64,000 bases of DNA from Deefgea rivuli DSM 18356. Lineage in GTDB: Bacteria > Pseudomonadota > Gammaproteobacteria > Burkholderiales > Chitinibacteraceae. Below are positions 33,643 through 45,353 of this stretch, piece after piece. The translations under genes and the position numbers were made by a program. Position 1 is the stretch's first letter. Each line of letters opens with the position of its first letter. The stretch lies in the NCBI RefSeq assembly GCF_000620145.1, contig NZ_JHVM01000003.1, positions 1-64,000 of the forward strand. The letters run 5' to 3'. Below the pieces are notes generated by a model that was given only the letters and a program-made list of their open reading frames with translations, was not told the DNA's origin and made no database searches.

Positions 33643-35925
33643 ATGCAAGTTGCTGCTTTTCCGGACGATGAAGCAGAGCGAGTTGCTATGTTGCACTCGC
33701 TCTGCGTTTTGGATTCCGCGCCAGTTGAAGAGCTGGATCGTATTACGCGGCTGGTTATGCGTTATTTTAATGTGCCGATGGCGTTGGTCTCTTTGATTGA
33801 TCAGGAGCGCCAATGGTTTAAATCGAACCAAGGTTTAGCAGCGACTGAAACGCCGCGCGAGATTTCGTTTTGTGGGCATGCCATTTTGGCGCTTGATACA
33901 TTTATTGTGCCTGATGCGCTGCAAGATTCACGCTTTGCTGATAATCCTTTGGTGCTGGGTGCGCCGTTTATTCGTTTTTATGCGGGACAGCCGATTCGTT
34001 CCCGTTCCGGTTACGCGTTAGGCACGCTGTGCGTGATTGATGTTCAGCCGCGTGAATTTAGCGTGGAGGATGTTGCGGTCTTGCATGACTTTGCCCGAAT
34101 GGTGGAAAACTATTTTCACAGTCTTGAATCGGCAAGTCGTGTTATGTCGGTTGAGCGGTATTTAGAGCAGAGCGAAGCCGTTTTTGAGCGCGTTTTTGCA
34201 CAGGCGGCGGTGGGTATTGCTATTATTTCGCCAGAAGGGCAATGGCTGCGGGTCAATCAAAGTTTGTGCACGATTGTTGGCTATAGCGAGGCGGAATTAC
34301 GTACAAAAACATTTCAGCAAATCACAGTCCCAGAAGATATTGATGATGATCTGGCGCTGATTGCACAATTGATTAGTGGTGCTATTGCCACTTATACGCT
34401 GGAAAAACGTTATCTTCACCGAGATGGCGGGGTTGTTTGGGTGGAGTTGACGGTTTCGCTGATGCGGGATGCCACGGGTCAGCCTTTGCAATTTATCTCG
34501 GTAATTTCCGATATTCATGCGCGTAAACAAGCTGAATTTTCACTGGCTGAATTGCGCCATAGCCTAGAGCTGCGAGTGGAGCAGCGCACCGCTGAAATGT
34601 CAGTCGCGATTACGCAGCTTAATCATCAAATAGAAAAGCGTGTGGCCGTGCAGCGCGAATTATTGGCGGAAAAAGAGCGTTTTAGAACCACGCTGGAGAA
34701 TGCTGCCGATGCATTTATCGAAATTGATCGTAATGGGCTTGTGCTGGCATGGAATCGAGCTGCAGAGCAGATTTTTGGTTGGTCGCGTAAAGAAGCAATA
34801 GGCACGCAAGTTGCTGAAATGATCGTGCCGCCGGCATTAAGATCGGCGCAATCCATCGGGTTTGACTGTTATTTGCATGGTGATTTGGCCAAAGTGGTCG
34901 GGCATCGCATTCAGATTATGGCTTGCCGTAAGGATGGTAGTGAGTTTGCCGCTGAGCTGACGCTCAACGAAAATCATGTGGGCGATTTGCAATTACTTGA
35001 TGCGTTTGTGCAGGACGTGTCATTGCGGGAGGCTAATAAAAAGGAAGTTTTAGAAAATAGAGCGCTATTAAAAGCAATTACCGATCATTTACCCGCTTTA
35101 ATCTCCTATGTGGATACTGAGCTGCGTTATCGTTTTAATAACCGGGCTTATTTTGATTGGTTTGGATTAAGTAGTGCCGCACTGAAAGACATGCAGATGG
35201 TGGATTTACTGAATGAATCGACCCGAGCCTATGTTGAGCCTTATATTGCGCGAGCTTTAGCGGGTGAGCAGGTCGCATTTGATAGCACGCTCAATTCCAC
35301 TCGCGGCATTATTCAGGTGCATGTTGATTTGGTCCCCAATATTGCAGATGACGGCCAAGTAACGGGCATCTATATACAGGCGCAGGATATTTCCGAGCGC
35401 AAGCTACTTGAGCAGCAATTGGCTTTCGAGGCTTCGCACGATCAATTAACTGGACTACCCAATCGCCGCGCTTTTATGGCTGCGCTGGACTTTGCCATTG
35501 CGCGTGCCAAACGTAGTCAGCAACAAATCGCGTTACTATTTCTGGATTTGGACGGTTTTAAGCAGCTCAATGATGTGTATGGTCACGAATTTGGTGACCG
35601 TGTCTTGCAAAGCTTTGCCGCTATTCTGAGTGAAGCAGTGCGTGAAATCGATACCGTCTCGCGGCTTGCGGGGGACGAGTTCACCATTATTTTAGAGGGG
35701 CTGAACGAAGGCGATGGTGGCGCGGTACGGGTCGCTCAGAAAATTCTACGTCGCCTTAGCGTGCCTCTCATTATCGATGGTTCTAGTGTGCAACTGGCCT
35801 GCAGTATTGGCATTGCTTTGGTGAGTGCCGATGAATTATTGGCTGCCGATACACTACTGGCCAAAGCCGATGCGGCAATGTATCGCGCTAAAGCGGCTGG
35901 TAAAGCTTGTTATGCTTTGAATTGA
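33643..35925 (+). CDS. GAF-PAS-PAS-PAS diguanylate cyclase (GGDEF protein)
   Basis: A 760-residue soluble signalling protein. It has a GAF domain at residues 10-160 (ITRLVMRYFNVPMALVSLID), PAS/PAC at about 180-305, a coiled coil, two further PAS domains to about 590, and a C-terminal GGDEF domain (DQLTGLPNRRAFM, FLDLDGFKQLND). The signature reads AGDEF at residue 676, a variant still found in active diguanylate cyclases. No EAL domain follows. It probably makes c-di-GMP in response to redox or small-molecule cues; no membrane spans. ATG at 33643 is preceded by GGAG at 8 nt; an in-frame TTG at 33613 is less likely. Confidence 0.88.
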   Translation: MQVAAFPDDEAERVAMLHSLCVLDSAPVEELDRITRLVMRYFNVPMALVSLIDQERQWFKSNQGLAATETPREISFCGHAILALDTFIVPDALQDSRFADNPLVLGAPFIRFYAGQPIRSRSGYALGTLCVIDVQPREFSVEDVAVLHDFARMVENYFHSLESASRVMSVERYLEQSEAVFERVFAQAAVGIAIISPEGQWLRVNQSLCTIVGYSEAELRTKTFQQITVPEDIDDDLALIAQLISGAIATYTLEKRYLHRDGGVVWVELTVSLMRDATGQPLQFISVISDIHARKQAEFSLAELRHSLELRVEQRTAEMSVAITQLNHQIEKRVAVQRELLAEKERFRTTLENAADAFIEIDRNGLVLAWNRAAEQIFGWSRKEAIGTQVAEMIVPPALRSAQSIGFDCYLHGDLAKVVGHRIQIMACRKDGSEFAAELTLNENHVGDLQLLDAFVQDVSLREANKKEVLENRALLKAITDHLPALISYVDTELRYRFNNRAYFDWFGLSSAALKDMQMVDLLNESTRAYVEPYIARALAGEQVAFDSTLNSTRGIIQVHVDLVPNIADDGQVTGIYIQAQDISERKLLEQQLAFEASHDQLTGLPNRRAFMAALDFAIARAKRSQQQIALLFLDLDGFKQLNDVYGHEFGDRVLQSFAAILSEAVREIDTVSRLAGDEFTIILEGLNEGDGGAVRVAQKILRRLSVPLIIDGSSVQLACSIGIALVSADELLAADTLLAKADAAMYRAKAAGKACYALN

Positions 35926-36024
35926 GGTTGATCTAATGAAGCTCCCGACATTTCGTTTGGGAATTACTGCCTTGGGCTCGTCTTGAAATGCCGTTACACT
36001 GATTCCTCTTTTAAAGGAGGGCCT

Positions 36025-36675
36025 ATGTCGCGCGTCATTTATCTACTTCGTCATGGACAAACCGAGTTTAATGCCGAGCGCCGCATGCAAGGGCATTGCG
36101 ATTCACCTTTGACTGCGCTGGGTGAAAGTCAGGCTCGCGCGATGGGTGCGACTTTACGCGCTGAATTGGCAGATCCTGCCGATTGGCCAATTTATGCCAG
36201 CCCATTGGGACGTGCAATGCAAACGGCAACTTGGGTTGCAAAAGAATTGGGCATTTCTAGTAGCACCATTCGCCCTGAGCCGCGTTTGATTGAAGTGTGT
36301 TTTGGTGACTGGGAAATGCAGCAGGTTGATACGCTGCATCGCCGTTATCCGGCACTGGCAACGCAAGTGGATTGGCATTTTCAGGCTGCTGATTGTGAGC
36401 CTTATGCCGCTGTGGTCGCGCGGATTGAGCAATGGCTGAATGATCCTGAGCTGCCGCCACGCATGATCGTGGTGGCGCATGGTCTGTTGGGGCGTATTTT
36501 GCGCGGTGTTTATGCAAAAATGGATTTCACAGCGCTGTGGCAGCAAGACATGCCGCAGGATGCTTTTTTCCGTTTGCAAGATGGGGTCATCACCCGATTG
36601 GCGTGCCTAGATCCAATGTCTTCGGATTCAATCTGCTTGGATGGCGCAGCAAGTACTGAAGCAGCGTGCGTATAG
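36025..36675 (+). CDS. Histidine phosphatase family protein (GpmB/CobC-like)
   Basis: A 216-residue member of the phosphoglycerate-mutase-like superfamily. It has the catalytic motif YLLRHGQTEFNAERRMQG, YASPLGRAMQTA with the second Arg, EVCFGDWE and the second catalytic His in VVAHGLLGR. It removes phosphate from a small molecule; candidates range from phosphosugars to alpha-ribazole phosphate, and the sequence does not decide. A strong AAGGAGG 4 nt before ATG 36025 sets the start. Ends before a bidirectional terminator. Confidence 0.88.
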   Translation: MSRVIYLLRHGQTEFNAERRMQGHCDSPLTALGESQARAMGATLRAELADPADWPIYASPLGRAMQTATWVAKELGISSSTIRPEPRLIEVCFGDWEMQQVDTLHRRYPALATQVDWHFQAADCEPYAAVVARIEQWLNDPELPPRMIVVAHGLLGRILRGVYAKMDFTALWQQDMPQDAFFRLQDGVITRLACLDPMSSDSICLDGAASTEAACV

Positions 36676-36718
36676 GGTTCATTTTTTGCAGTACATATAG
36701 ATGAAGGGCTGGATAGAT

Positions 36719-36752
36719 AAAGGGCTGGCGATGTCATGATCGCCAGCCCTTT
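36719..36752. terminator. Bidirectional terminator
   Basis: AAAGGGCTGGCGAT and ATCGCCAGCCCTTT form a perfect 14-bp stem with a GTCATG loop. It lies between convergent histidine phosphatase and YbdD-like genes. Confidence 0.85.
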
Positions 36753-36786
36753 ATTACATGCTTTGATTAAACGCCAAATTCTCGAT

Positions 36787-37143
36787 TTAGCACGGGCATT
36801 TATTGATATTGCCTGCACTCGGGAACCGGGCATCTAGGCAATAACGATAAAACTCATCTCGCGTAAACGGCACTCCTCCAGGGTGCTGGCTGCGCATATG
36901 GTCGAGGTAATATTCATAATCATGAATCCCCACCATTAAGCGGCAAGTTTGTACCACTTTTTGCGCGGTATCTTTGAGTCCCGTCAACCAGTTTGAACCC
37001 AAGCTATAGCGCCTAAAATCCTCGCCTGACATCAAAACACCGTAAGGATTATTTAAGCGCTGCTCAATCACGTAGCGCTCGTATTCATCTTGCAGTGCTT
37101 CATCGCTAATCCGCTTGGGGAGTAGAAAACTTAGATCAAGCAC
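36787..37143 (-). CDS. YbdD/YjiX-family protein with duplicated domain
   Basis: A 118-residue protein. The C-terminal 65 residues match the usual YbdD/YjiX protein (LMVGIHDYEYYLDHMRSQHP, FTRDEFYRYCLDARF, terminal Cys). The N-terminal half, DEYERYVIEQRLNNPYGVLM then GEDFRRYSLGSNW, aligns to the same segment with 11 identities in 34 positions, so the protein appears to be a tandem duplication. Family members accompany CstA/BtsT transporters. The start is GTG at 37143 because GGAGG lies 6 nt upstream, giving an 8-bp overlap with cstA. Confidence 0.8.
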   Translation of the reverse strand: MLDLSFLLPKRISDEALQDEYERYVIEQRLNNPYGVLMSGEDFRRYSLGSNWLTGLKDTAQKVVQTCRLMVGIHDYEYYLDHMRSQHPGGVPFTRDEFYRYCLDARFPSAGNINKCPC

Positions 37144-39205
37144 GGCTAGCCTCCGGCATTGGCACATCGCCACCAATTTCATTCACGGATGGATGCGGGT
37201 TACGGAGTGCCTTGCGAACATGAACGACGGTTGCGATCAACATCGTGACGGCGACCAACATAAAGAACGCACACAATCCCGCATTGATTTGATTGTTAAA
37301 TACAATGCGTTCCATATCGGCAAAGCTTTTTGCTGGTGCAAGCAGTGTACCGTCGGCGATGGCTGTCTTGAAGCGATTGGCTTGGGCCAGAAAACCGATC
37401 TTCGGATTTTCATGGAAGATTTTTTGCCAACCTGCCGTCATCGATGTGATAAAGAGCCAAGCTGTTGGCACTAAAGTCACCCAAATGTAGCGTTCTTTTT
37501 TCATCTTAAAGAGTACGACCGTGCCCAATAGCAGCGCCATAGACGCGAGCATTTGGTTACCAATCCCAAACAGCGGCCATAGCGTATTGATACCGCCTAA
37601 TGGATCGGTTACGCCTTGATAAACAAAGAAGCCCCAACCCGAAACCGCCACCGCTGTGCCGAGCAAATTACCCGCCCAAGAATGGCTTTTGGCCATGCCA
37701 GGGATAATGACGCCCACGGTGTCTTGCACCATAAAGCGGCAAGCGCGCGTACCCGCATCGACGGCAGTCAGAATAAACAGCGCTTCAAATAAAATCGCGA
37801 AGTGATACCAAAAGCCCATCATTGCTCGGCTATTAAAAATATCGCTAATGATGTGCGACATCCCAACGGCAAACGTCGGTGCGCCACCTGCACGAGACAA
37901 AATAGAATGCTCACCGACATCTTTGGCAATTTGCGTGAGCATTTCAGGGCTGACGATAAAGCCCCAACTGCTAATCACCGACGATGCTTGCTCGACCGTG
38001 GTGCCAATAACCGCGGCAGGGGAGTTCATTGCAAAATACACGCCCGGATCAAGAATTGCTGCGCAAATCAAAGCCATGATGGCGACAAAAGATTCGCAGA
38101 GCATTGCGCCATAACCAATGACGCGCATATGGCTTTCTTTTTCGATTAGCTTCGGCGTGGTGCCCGATGCCACGAGTGCGTGAAAACCAGAAATTGCGCC
38201 GCAGGCAATGGTAATAAACAAGAAGGGGAATAAAGAACCTGAAAATACCGGGCCAGAGCCATCAATAAATTGCGTGATCGCTGGCATTTTGAGTTCAGGC
38301 GCAGCAAATAAAATCCCGACCGCCAAACCTGCAATCACGCCAATTTTAAGGAAGGTCGATAGATAGTCGCGTGGCGCAAGCAATAGCCAAACCGGTAACA
38401 CCGAAGCGATAAAGCCATAAATCACCAAGGCGATCGTCAATTGCGGGCCGGTCATCGTAAAGAAAGGCCCCCAGAATGGGCTGGCCGCAATGTTTTCACC
38501 ATAAATAATCGCCAACATCATCAGCACAAAACCAATCAGCGAAATTTCACCAATACGGCCCGGGCGGATGTAGCGCATATACACGCCCATAAACAGCGCA
38601 ATCGGGATGGTTGCCGCAATCGAAAACACGCCCCAAGGGCTTTCAGCCAAGGCTTTGACGACGACCAGTGCCAATGCTGACAGAATAATAATCATCACGC
38701 CCAAAGCGCCGACCATCACAATAAATCCGGGAATCGCACCGAGTTCTTGTTTGGCCATTTCACCGAGCGAGCGACCATCGCGGCGGGTGGACATGAACAA
38801 AACCAAAAAATCTTGTACGGCACCGGCCATCATTACGCCGACCAAAATCCAGATCGTGCCGGGCAAGAAGCCCATTTGCGCGGCTAAAATCGGCCCAACA
38901 AGCGGGCCTGCGCCAGCAATCGCGGCAAAGTGATGTCCAAATAAAACCCATTTATTGGTCGGTACATAGTCCAAGCCATCGTTACGGCGTACCGCTGGTG
39001 TAGGGCGATTGTCGTTCAGCTCGAAAATGTCTTCGGCGATAAATTTAGAATAGAATCGGTAAGCAATGCTGTAGCACGATATCGCAGCCAGCACGAGCCA
39101 GATTGCATTGATGTGCTCGCCGCGCGAGAGCGCTAGCATGGCAAAAGAGAACGCGCCGGTGAGTGCTACCACCAGCCAGACGCCCCATTGTTTGAATGAG
39201 TTCAC
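37136..39205 (-). CDS. cstA: CstA/BtsT-type pyruvate/peptide transporter
   Basis: A 689-residue protein with about 16-18 transmembrane segments and the CstA family hallmarks: FGHHFAAIAGAGPLVGPILAAQMG near residue 88, MMAGAVQDFLVLF, ACGAISGFHALVASGTTPK, and a C-terminal domain beginning GIGNQMLASMALLLG. Family members import pyruvate (BtsT, CstA) with protons, and CstA was first described in carbon-starvation peptide use. Downstream overlap with a YbdD-like gene and the adjacent BtsSR two-component genes favour the BtsT-like pyruvate role. The 200-bp gap upstream holds the probable BtsR target region, but I cannot identify the site. Confidence 0.92.
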   Translation of the reverse strand: MNSFKQWGVWLVVALTGAFSFAMLALSRGEHINAIWLVLAAISCYSIAYRFYSKFIAEDIFELNDNRPTPAVRRNDGLDYVPTNKWVLFGHHFAAIAGAGPLVGPILAAQMGFLPGTIWILVGVMMAGAVQDFLVLFMSTRRDGRSLGEMAKQELGAIPGFIVMVGALGVMIIILSALALVVVKALAESPWGVFSIAATIPIALFMGVYMRYIRPGRIGEISLIGFVLMMLAIIYGENIAASPFWGPFFTMTGPQLTIALVIYGFIASVLPVWLLLAPRDYLSTFLKIGVIAGLAVGILFAAPELKMPAITQFIDGSGPVFSGSLFPFLFITIACGAISGFHALVASGTTPKLIEKESHMRVIGYGAMLCESFVAIMALICAAILDPGVYFAMNSPAAVIGTTVEQASSVISSWGFIVSPEMLTQIAKDVGEHSILSRAGGAPTFAVGMSHIISDIFNSRAMMGFWYHFAILFEALFILTAVDAGTRACRFMVQDTVGVIIPGMAKSHSWAGNLLGTAVAVSGWGFFVYQGVTDPLGGINTLWPLFGIGNQMLASMALLLGTVVLFKMKKERYIWVTLVPTAWLFITSMTAGWQKIFHENPKIGFLAQANRFKTAIADGTLLAPAKSFADMERIVFNNQINAGLCAFFMLVAVTMLIATVVHVRKALRNPHPSVNEIGGDVPMPEASRA

Positions 39206-39374
39206 AGCAGACCTCGTTTGCAGGGTTTATGACAGGCTGATGCTAGAACGAGGGGGCTGACTATTGGCGTAAAAACTGTGGCAGCGGTGCTAGGGGGAAT
39301 TAAGCGGTTGTGTTGGCGTGCTCAGTGGTGTGGCTTGTTCTGTAGTGGTTTTGCTGAGTTATATTGATAGTAAT

Positions 39375-39423
39375 GGGTATATGGATATAGCCATTGATTA
39401 TTAATTTATCTAGAGCAATACCC
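39375..39423. repeat. 49-bp palindromic element overlapping the btsR 3' end
   Basis: GGGTAT at 39375 to ATACCC at 39423, with core ATAGCCATTGATTATTAATT, related to the copies at 24289 and 45932. Its right 14 bp encode the last residues (VLL) and TAG stop of the response regulator gene on the - strand. Confidence 0.75.
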
Positions 39424-40132
39424 CTAGTTGCTCTTTCAGTGGCTTTAAAAATCGTCGGCTCACTGGTACGCTTAAACCACTGCGCGTAATCAGGTCTGCG
39501 CCGCCATTGTCTTGCATGACGATCTCGGCGATTTTCTCTGGATGCACTAAATGCTGGCGATGGCAGCGCAAAAGGCAGGTCTTTTCTTCCAGCGTTTTGA
39601 GTGTGAGTTCGGTGTAATGCTCATTACCTTCTTTGGTAATCAGATAAATACCTGATAAACGCGCGATGACGTACTCAATATCGTCGAGTGGCAATAGCAA
39701 AATGCGGTCATGCCGATGGCAGGGCAGGTTCTTTAAGGCTTGCTGCGGCGCGATAGCGCTGTAATCGGGAGGCGCTTTAGTGAGCGGCTTTTGTAAACGC
39801 GCCAGTGTTTTCGCCAAGCGCAAAGGTGCAACGGGTTTGAGTAAATAATCAAACGCATGTTCTTCAAACGCTTGCACCGCATGTTCGTCAAACGCGGTGA
39901 CAAACACAATAAACGGCATACGTTCAGGATCTAGCATCCCGACCAACTCTAGGCCAGAGATGCGTGGCATTTGAATGTCGAGAAACACGACATCAGGGCG
40001 AAGCTGATTGATGCCTTGCATCGCTTCAATCGCATTACTAGCTTCGCCGATGACATCTACGCCCGCAGCCGCCAGTAAATTACGCAATTCATCGCGAGCC
40101 AGGGGCTCGTCATCGACCAAAAGGGCGCGCAT
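39410..40132 (-). CDS. btsR: LytTR response regulator BtsR
   Basis: A 240-residue regulator. It has a receiver domain (LLVDDEPLARDELR, phospho-acceptor Asp in DVVFLDIQMPRISG, KPVAPLRL) and a C-terminal LytTR DNA-binding domain (LLPLDDIEYVIARLSGIYLIT, LLRCHRQHLVHPEKI). With the LytS-like kinase it forms the BtsSR system that, in E. coli, responds to pyruvate and activates btsT. The neighbouring cstA/btsT gene is the obvious target. Its ATG overlaps the kinase TAA by one base (TAATG). The last residues and the stop lie in the 49-bp repeat. Confidence 0.92.
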   Translation of the reverse strand: MRALLVDDEPLARDELRNLLAAAGVDVIGEASNAIEAMQGINQLRPDVVFLDIQMPRISGLELVGMLDPERMPFIVFVTAFDEHAVQAFEEHAFDYLLKPVAPLRLAKTLARLQKPLTKAPPDYSAIAPQQALKNLPCHRHDRILLLPLDDIEYVIARLSGIYLITKEGNEHYTELTLKTLEEKTCLLRCHRQHLVHPEKIAEIVMQDNGGADLITRSGLSVPVSRRFLKPLKEQLGVLL

Positions 40133-41835
40133 TAAGTCATCTCCTCGGCGAGCGGTAGGCTTAGCGTAATTCGGGTAAATTGTTCGCAGATTGTGTGCAT
40201 CGTCAGGCCATATTCAGGACCGAAGCTCACTTTAAGCCGCCGATCTACCAAGCCCATTCCCATGCCATCGCTGCTTTTTCTACTCATTTCATAGAGTCCT
40301 GCATTGTCTTCAACATGCAGTAGCAAGGTGTTGGTTTTGCTGCTTAGTTCAGTAAATAGCCGAATTTGGCCTTGCTCCAGCAATTGCGATGTGCCGTGTT
40401 TAATTGCATTCTCAACTAAAGGCTGTAAAGAAAATGCCGGCAAACGCACCTGTGCGTAAATCGCTGGAATATCGACTTCAACTTGCAGTCGCTCGCCAAA
40501 GCGCGCCAATTCAATTTGTAAATAAGCATTCACGTGTTCAACTTCATCGGCCAAGGTGGCGGTTTCACTGGGGCGCTTGAGATTTTTTCGGAAAAACGTC
40601 GATAAATGCTGCACCAAGAGGCGCGCTTGATCTGGGTCGATGCGGATGACGGCGTTTAAGGTATTGAGCGCATTAAACAGGAAATGCGGATTGACTTGTG
40701 CGTGCAGCAATTTAATTTCCGATTGCGCCAGCAAGGCGCGTTGCGCTTCGATGCGGCCCGTAAGGATTTGGCGTGATAAAAGCTTGGCGATCCCTTCGCC
40801 GAGCGTGCGATTGAGTTTGGCAAACAGCCGACCTTTGGGCTCGTAGAGTTTAATTGTGCCGATGACTTGATCGTCGGCGTCTTGCAATGGAATCACTAGC
40901 GTAGAGCCCAGCCTGCATTCAGGATGAATCGAACAGGTATAAGCCACTTCATTACCGTCGGCATAGACCACGCGATTATGCGCAATGGCATCTTGCGTGT
41001 GCTGTGACGTAATCGGCGTTCCCGGCAAATGATGATCTGAGCCGGTGCCGGTAAACGCCAATAGTTTTTCGCGGTCGGTAATCGCTACCGCGCCAACGCC
41101 GGTTTCTTCAAACACAATCTGCGCCACTTTCATTGAGTTGGCTTCATTAAATCCCGCGCGCAGCAAGCCTTCGGTTTTGGCCGCAATTCTGAGCGCGCGA
41201 GCCGAGAAAGCATTGGAAAACTGTTCGGCCAAAGCGCGTCGATCGAGCAATAAGCGCATAAACAGCGCTGCGCCTATGCTATTGGCAATCAACATCGGCA
41301 GTGCCACATTATTGACGACGGCAAAGGCCGTTGAGTAAGGACGAGTTACCGCCAAAATAATTAGCATTTGTAGGATTTCTGCCGCTAAAGCTACCGTACC
41401 AACCAACATCGGCTGGAACAAAAGATCGACGCGGCCACGGCGAATTAAGGCGCGATGCACCAAGCCGCCCAGCAAGCCTTCGCTAATGGTCGAAATCATA
41501 CAAGCCAGATCGGTCGGGCCACCCAAGCTATAACGATGTAATCCGCCGGTAAAGCCGACGGCCAGACCGACCGAAGGTCCTCCCAATAAACCACCAAGCA
41601 CCGCGCCGATGGCGCGAATATTGGCAATTGAATCGTCGATTTTGAGGCCTAAATACGTCCCTAAGATGCAAAAGCCAGAGAAAACCACATAGCAGGTGAG
41701 CTTATGCGGCAGGCGGATCGTCACTTGCATCAGCGGCGTAAACAAAGGCGTACGCGCCAACAGCCATGCAATCACTAGAAAGACGCAGGTTTGCTGCAAG
41801 AGCTGCAATACCAGTGAAAGTTGCTGCGTCAGCAT
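40132..41835 (-). CDS. btsS: LytS-type sensor kinase BtsS
   Basis: A 567-residue kinase. An N-terminal 5TM-5TMR_LYT membrane region (LLQQTCVFLVIAWLLARTPL, DDSIANIRAIGAVLGGLLGG, GLHRYSLGG) binds pyruvate in E. coli BtsS. A GAF-like domain (about 230-370) and His_kinase domain with HAQVNPHFLFNALNTLN follow, then a HATPase (LVENAIKHG, GMGMGLVDRRL). A start at ATG 41835 matches the family N-terminus; a GTG at 41895 would add 20 residues and has a GGA nearby, so the start is not settled. Co-transcribed with btsR. Confidence 0.9.
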   Translation of the reverse strand: MLTQQLSLVLQLLQQTCVFLVIAWLLARTPLFTPLMQVTIRLPHKLTCYVVFSGFCILGTYLGLKIDDSIANIRAIGAVLGGLLGGPSVGLAVGFTGGLHRYSLGGPTDLACMISTISEGLLGGLVHRALIRRGRVDLLFQPMLVGTVALAAEILQMLIILAVTRPYSTAFAVVNNVALPMLIANSIGAALFMRLLLDRRALAEQFSNAFSARALRIAAKTEGLLRAGFNEANSMKVAQIVFEETGVGAVAITDREKLLAFTGTGSDHHLPGTPITSQHTQDAIAHNRVVYADGNEVAYTCSIHPECRLGSTLVIPLQDADDQVIGTIKLYEPKGRLFAKLNRTLGEGIAKLLSRQILTGRIEAQRALLAQSEIKLLHAQVNPHFLFNALNTLNAVIRIDPDQARLLVQHLSTFFRKNLKRPSETATLADEVEHVNAYLQIELARFGERLQVEVDIPAIYAQVRLPAFSLQPLVENAIKHGTSQLLEQGQIRLFTELSSKTNTLLLHVEDNAGLYEMSRKSSDGMGMGLVDRRLKVSFGPEYGLTMHTICEQFTRITLSLPLAEEMT

Positions 41836-42017
41836 GGCGGGTGGCTTTGGATGCGAAAGAAGCTTTGATTTATAACTGAGTTCGATTGAACTCACTATCC
41901 AAGATTTCCCGATGTGCTGGCTGAATGGCCATCTTGGAGGTAGGTGATTGTACGGGCTGTTGGGTAAGGTTGGTAAAAGCGTATGATGACTAGCTGTTAT
42001 TTAAAAGGGAGGAAGGG

Positions 42018-42239
42018 ATGCCAATTTATGCTTATCGTTGCGCCGAATGCGGCCATTGCGGCGAACATTTACAAAAAATGAGTGATGCGCTGCTGACAAG
42101 CTGCCCAGTCTGCAAGGCAGAAAAATACATAAAGCAACTGAGCGTCGTGGCTTTACAAATCAAAGGCGTTAGCGCGTCGGCACCGCGTAGTGGTGGACGC
42201 TGTTCGCCAGCTTGCGGTGCGGGTTGTGGGCATTCTTGA
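42018..42239 (+). CDS. FmdB-family zinc ribbon protein
   Basis: A 73-residue protein beginning MPIYAYRCAECG, with a second CPVCK pair forming a zinc ribbon; the FmdB-type N-terminus is unmistakable. The Cys/Gly-rich tail CSPACGAGCGHS may bind another metal. Role unknown; members are often called putative regulatory proteins. GGAGG lies upstream of ATG. Stands alone between btsS (divergent) and katG. Confidence 0.85.
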   Translation: MPIYAYRCAECGHCGEHLQKMSDALLTSCPVCKAEKYIKQLSVVALQIKGVSASAPRSGGRCSPACGAGCGHS

Positions 42240-44781
<2,542 letters not shown>

Positions 44782-44837
44782 CTTAAGTTTTGTTAGCTTA
44801 TTTTTTGCTAAAAAAGCTGACGTAAAATGATCTGGTT

Positions 44838-44870
44838 TGGGCTGCTTATCGTGAGATTGCAGCCCATTTT
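44838..44870 (+). terminator. katG terminator
   Basis: TGGGCTGC and GCAGCCCA form a stem with a 13-nt loop followed by TTTT, 57 bp after the katG stop. Confidence 0.7.
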
Positions 44871-44926
44871 CACATCTATGATGGTTGTTTTAGGATAAAT
44901 TGGCCTTGCTAACGCCATATTAGGTT

Positions 44927-45352
44927 TTAAGCGTGCTTGCCTAAGTTGGCGGTTTCAAGAGTAATAATGCTACTTTCTGCTTTGGCCTTGCCAAAACAGC
45001 GAACGCAAAAGTGCACCCAGTGAGCGAGCAATGGATTCATGCCATCATCAAGGCAGATCTGAAGCAATAATCGGTCGGCCGCCGCGCGAAAACTAGGGCC
45101 AAGATGTTGCTCTCGTATCAATTGGTAGAGTGCATCATGAATCAGCGAGCCACGCATAATGCTGCGAAAATCAGGCATCGGGCCGCTTGCTCCATCCCAA
45201 GAGTACGCTTTGGCAATATGAATCTGCCCCTGTATATTGAGCTGAATATACTGGGTATTGATCTCTGGCATATTGAGCCATTGAGTTTCAAGCTGATACG
45301 CCTCGGCAAGCGTATATTTATAGTCGCGGCGCTTTTTGTATTTTAATTGCAT
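44927..45352 (-). CDS. DUF1353-family protein
   Basis: A 141-residue protein with the DUF1353 signature: WDGASGPMPDF, RGSLIHDALYQLIRE and a C-terminal helical part (GMNPLLAHWVHFCVRCFG). The conserved WDGAS and HDALY segments look like an active site, but no activity is established. Family members are often phage-associated. ATG at 45352 has AAGG 8 nt upstream and starts 1 bp after the stop of the SLATT-type gene, so the two form an operon. Alternative upstream starts would lie within that gene. Confidence 0.75.
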   Translation of the reverse strand: MQLKYKKRRDYKYTLAEAYQLETQWLNMPEINTQYIQLNIQGQIHIAKAYSWDGASGPMPDFRSIMRGSLIHDALYQLIREQHLGPSFRAAADRLLLQICLDDGMNPLLAHWVHFCVRCFGKAKAESSIITLETANLGKHA

Positions 45353-45353
45353 A

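Noticed and set aside
39206-39374. BtsR operator upstream of cstA
   Set aside because: A regulator site is expected, but I could not find a motif I can support from sequence alone.
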